Shown here: piece by piece, positions 62,043 to 64,000 of the stretch
How positions within the stretch are numbered: the stretch's first letter is position 1
How the letters are laid out: every line of letters begins with the position of its first letter
NCBI GenBank assembly: GCA_017463255.1
Contig: JAFTPP010000032.1
Location: 496,001 to 560,000 of the forward strand
Length of the DNA stretch: 64,000 nucleotides
Reading direction: 5' to 3'
Source of the DNA: Lachnospiraceae bacterium
GTDB taxonomy: Bacteria; Bacillota; Clostridia; Lachnospirales; Lachnospiraceae
The notes under the pieces: model-generated
The model's database searches: none
Told to the model about the DNA's origin: nothing
The model's input: the letters and a program-made list of their open reading frames with translations, nothing else
Position numbers and translations under genes: made by a program

Positions 62043-62972
62043 TTATACGAAACTTAGCACTTCATTCTTTGGAGCCTTGCACGATATAACTTCTTTAGCA
62101 TGCAAAACCGGCCCCTCGCCCTTGTAATCCTCAAAATACTGTATCGTAATAGAAGCTGTCACCATAACCCATTGTTTATTCGTTAACGAATCCGTTCCCG
62201 CGTATTCACAGGCAAACCCCAAAAATGCCATGTCATCCGCACAACAGGTCATTGCCATTCTTCCCGGTACAAAATAGCCCTTCGGGAATTTTTCCGGCTT
62301 TAATACCTGTGCCATAAAACGGACTGTCTTACCATCGTATCTCTTTGGATGATCCAGAGAATCCATATACCATATAGCAAATCCTTCCTCATCAAGCTCT
62401 ATTACATCCTGCTTTAAATCATAAGGAAGCTCTTCTTCCATAATCTCATTTACTTCCCCGTTTGAATCTTCGAATACAATCTGTGCTTCCTGATTTACCA
62501 TCTTAATATTACGCTTAAATGTACTCAAATCTTCAATTCCGTCACATCTGTTAAAAATAACCAATTCGGACTTTTTCACCATCTCTGCAAGTAAAGAACG
62601 CATATTGGCAAAATACATCGGAAAAGTTCTTGCATCAATGGTTGTAACCTGCTGTTCTAATGACCAGTGGAACGGAAAACCTGCATTTTTATAGTTCCAC
62701 ATACCATTGAATTCTACGATAATTCTTTCCGGCTTATGCTTTTTTTCCAATTCCAACAAACGGGAAGGATTAAAATCCTCTTCCTCTTCAATTACTTCCA
62801 TAACAGTTTTGCTACGTCTCAGTAACTCTTTATCATACTCTACTTCCCCTTCTTCACATACAATGAGTAATGTCTTCCCCCGTACCTGAAAATAAGGTTG
62901 CGCCAGAGTATATTGAATAAACTCTGTCTTTCCACTTTCTAAAAAGCCATTTATGACAAATACCGGCTTCAT
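62043..62972 (-). CDS. CobW-like GTPase with YcgQ/TIGR03943-like C-terminus
   Basis: 309 aa. The P-loop is VINGFLESGKTEF (G9-T16) and the guanine-specificity motif is NRCD. The usual CobW CxCC motif is absent; ERIIVEFNGMW replaces the standard IEPSG stretch. The C-terminal about 110 residues (VRFMAQVLKPEKFPKGYFVPGRMAMTCCADDMAFLGFACEY) resemble the soluble tail of YcgQ/TIGR03943 proteins, known beside CobW-type genes in zinc uptake. A metal-delivery role is likely, metal unknown. It follows the His-rich CobW gene by 17 nt. Confidence 0.82.
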   Translation of the reverse strand: MKPVFVINGFLESGKTEFIQYTLAQPYFQVRGKTLLIVCEEGEVEYDKELLRRSKTVMEVIEEEEDFNPSRLLELEKKHKPERIIVEFNGMWNYKNAGFPFHWSLEQQVTTIDARTFPMYFANMRSLLAEMVKKSELVIFNRCDGIEDLSTFKRNIKMVNQEAQIVFEDSNGEVNEIMEEELPYDLKQDVIELDEEGFAIWYMDSLDHPKRYDGKTVRFMAQVLKPEKFPKGYFVPGRMAMTCCADDMAFLGFACEYAGTDSLTNKQWVMVTASITIQYFEDYKGEGPVLHAKEVISCKAPKNEVLSFV

Positions 62973-62989
62973 ATTTCAATTACCTCTCT

Positions 62990-64000
62990 TTATGCAAATA
63001 ATTCTTCAATTTCTTTTTCTTTTAACTTAGAACCGATTACACAAAGCTTTCCGGTATAATCAGCTTTTCCTTCACGAACATTCATCTCGCCCGGAACATA
63101 GTCAAAATAAATCCATGTACCATTGTCACAAGGTACCATACCCTTTGCACGAAGAATCATGCCATACTCCCCACTATCTAACTTAGCAAGAATCTTTTCA
63201 ATCTGTTCCTTTGTATAATGGGCAGGTGTTTCCTTACCCCAACTTGAGAACACTTCATCTGCATGATGGTGATGATGATGCTCATGGTCGTGGTCATGAT
63301 GATGGCCATGGCAACACTCACCGTCTTCGTGGTGATGTTCATGTTCATGCTCATGGTCGTGGTCATGATGATGACCGTGACAGCACTCACCTTCTTCATC
63401 ATGGTGATGTCCGTGACAACATTCACCTTCTTCATGATGGTGATGTCCATGACAACATTCACCATCTTCATGGTGATGATGATGTTCATGCTCATGCTCA
63501 TGCTCGTGGCCATGATGATGACCGTGACAACACTCACCGTCTTCATGATGGTGATGATGTAAAGTCTCCGCCATCAATTCTTCTGCAAGACTCTTGGTTT
63601 TTCCTTCCATAGCTTCGATAATAATCTTGCTGTCTAATTCATCCCACGGAGTTGTAATAATCTTTGCATCTTTGTTATGCTCACGGATCATATCTACCAC
63701 TAACTTAAGCTTGTCTTCATTCATTCCGCCGGTTCTACTTAAAACAATGGTTCCTGCATGTTCAATCTGGTTTAAAAAGAACTCACCAAAGTTCTTAATA
63801 TACATTTTACATTTGCCTGCATCAACAACTACTACAGCACTGTTTAATAAAACCTTTGCTTCTGTTTTCACATCCTCTACCGCTTTTATAACATCAGAAA
63901 GCTTACCAACTCCTGAAGGTTCAATCAAAATGCGTTCCGGTGCATAAGTTTCTATTACTTCCTTCAAAGAAGTACCAAAATCACCTACTAAGGAGCAGCA
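62990..64000 (-). CDS. CobW/HypB-type GTPase with large His/Cys-rich insert, 5' end outside window
   Basis: The frame stays open to the window edge; at least 336 residues are visible. Near the edge CCSLVGDFGTSLKEV matches the CobW CxCC metal-site region, followed by ERILIEPSGVGKLSDVIKA. The P-loop is outside the window. A 99-residue insert (63263-63559) has about 50 His and 10 Cys, with GECCHGHHH five times. The C-terminal CobW_C-like domain (ILRAKGMVPCDNGTWIYFDYVPGE) follows. It probably stores and delivers zinc, nickel or another metal. It leads the operon with the second CobW-like gene and the sensor-cyclase. Confidence 0.9.
   Translation of the reverse strand, partial: CCSLVGDFGTSLKEVIETYAPERILIEPSGVGKLSDVIKAVEDVKTEAKVLLNSAVVVVDAGKCKMYIKNFGEFFLNQIEHAGTIVLSRTGGMNEDKLKLVVDMIREHNKDAKIITTPWDELDSKIIIEAMEGKTKSLAEELMAETLHHHHHEDGECCHGHHHGHEHEHEHEHHHHHEDGECCHGHHHHEEGECCHGHHHDEEGECCHGHHHDHDHEHEHEHHHEDGECCHGHHHDHDHEHHHHHHADEVFSSWGKETPAHYTKEQIEKILAKLDSGEYGMILRAKGMVPCDNGTWIYFDYVPGEMNVREGKADYTGKLCVIGSKLKEKEIEELFA
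63263..63559 (-). repeat. His/Cys-rich coding repeat (GECCHGHHH x5)
   Basis: 297 bp coding for 99 residues made of five GECCHGHHH units separated by HEHEH or HDHEH tracts of variable length. The DNA is built from ATG/GTG/ATGGTGATG-type motifs on the plus strand and is prone to slippage. Long antisense frames here are by-products. Confidence 0.92.

Noticed and set aside
63211-63612. Three overlapping frames (Met/Val-rich and His/Asp-rich) over the His repeat
   Set aside because: Shadow frames of a low-complexity repeat; they lack RBSs and have no sensible composition.

Overview
The window reads as chromosomal DNA of a spore-forming, low-GC Gram-positive anaerobe of the Clostridia, most likely a Lachnospiraceae member. 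Supporting signs are the SCIFF ranthipeptide locus beside a fused secDF, spoVAD and spoVAE, a SpoVB-like flippase, strong AGGAGG-type ribosome binding sites, CIRCE control of groESL, a clostripain-type protease and a single-chain pullulanase. I could not run database searches, so the genus is not assigned. No phage, transposase, CRISPR array, tRNA or rRNA is visible. Most genes are on the minus strand.

Layout. 0-4 kb: secDF (cut by the window edge), SCIFF maturase scfB, SCIFF precursor scfA and a TIGR04086/YrzE-like membrane protein. 4-9 kb: a DUF21-CBS-CorC protein, a SpoVB/MurJ-like flippase, a YlmH-like S4 protein and a VanW-family protein. 9-13.3 kb: threonine/lysine branch operon (ACT protein, hom, a phosphoglycerate-mutase-like probable homoserine kinase, lysC). 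13.4-15.4 kb: TSCPD protein, an 80-aa unknown, ridA, aroK, spoVAE. 15.4-23.2 kb: pullulanase, zinc-ribbon clostripain, ZIP transporter, spoVAD, amidase. 23.2-32.2 kb: one long operon apt-relA-MBL hydrolase-hemZ-hisS-aspS-phosphopantetheinyl transferase. 32.2-33.1 kb: a DUF4160/DUF2442-HTH pair with an operator array, resembling a toxin-antitoxin module. 33.2-35.3 kb: groESL. 35.4-39 kb: a four-gene envelope/signalling operon. 39-43.5 kb: YbiT-like ABC-F, a PHP-HAD fusion and a zinc-ribbon membrane protein with a 33-bp minisatellite. 43.5-52 kb: pheA-DUF815-ppx-ppk-maf-HAD/HAD operon. 52-57.3 kb: DUF5050 protein and a folate operon. 57.3-59.7 kb: CmpB-like permease, PH-domain protein and pyrBI. 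59.7-64 kb: a metal-linked operon with a His/Cys-rich CobW GTPase, a second CobW-like GTPase with a YcgQ-like C-terminus, and a cytoplasmic LacI-like sensor-diguanylate cyclase.

Most of the window is housekeeping. The most interesting structure is regulatory. At spoVAE and at the CwlD-like amidase, the terminator hairpin of the upstream operon contains the downstream gene's ribosome binding site in its 3' arm, ends in a T-run and runs directly into the start codon. A sigma-G-like promoter is placed so that its transcript would begin inside the loop. Read-through RNA would then be terminated or have its RBS hidden, while a forespore-initiated RNA would leave the RBS open. Two similar copies 9 kb apart argue against coincidence, but this is inference from sequence. 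Other points of note are the operator array of the DUF4160/DUF2442 pair, two HAD fusion proteins, the 99-residue His/Cys repeat in the CobW GTPase, an ABC-F protein with one degenerate composite ATP site, and a terminator-like hairpin at the very 5' end of the pyrBI transcript.
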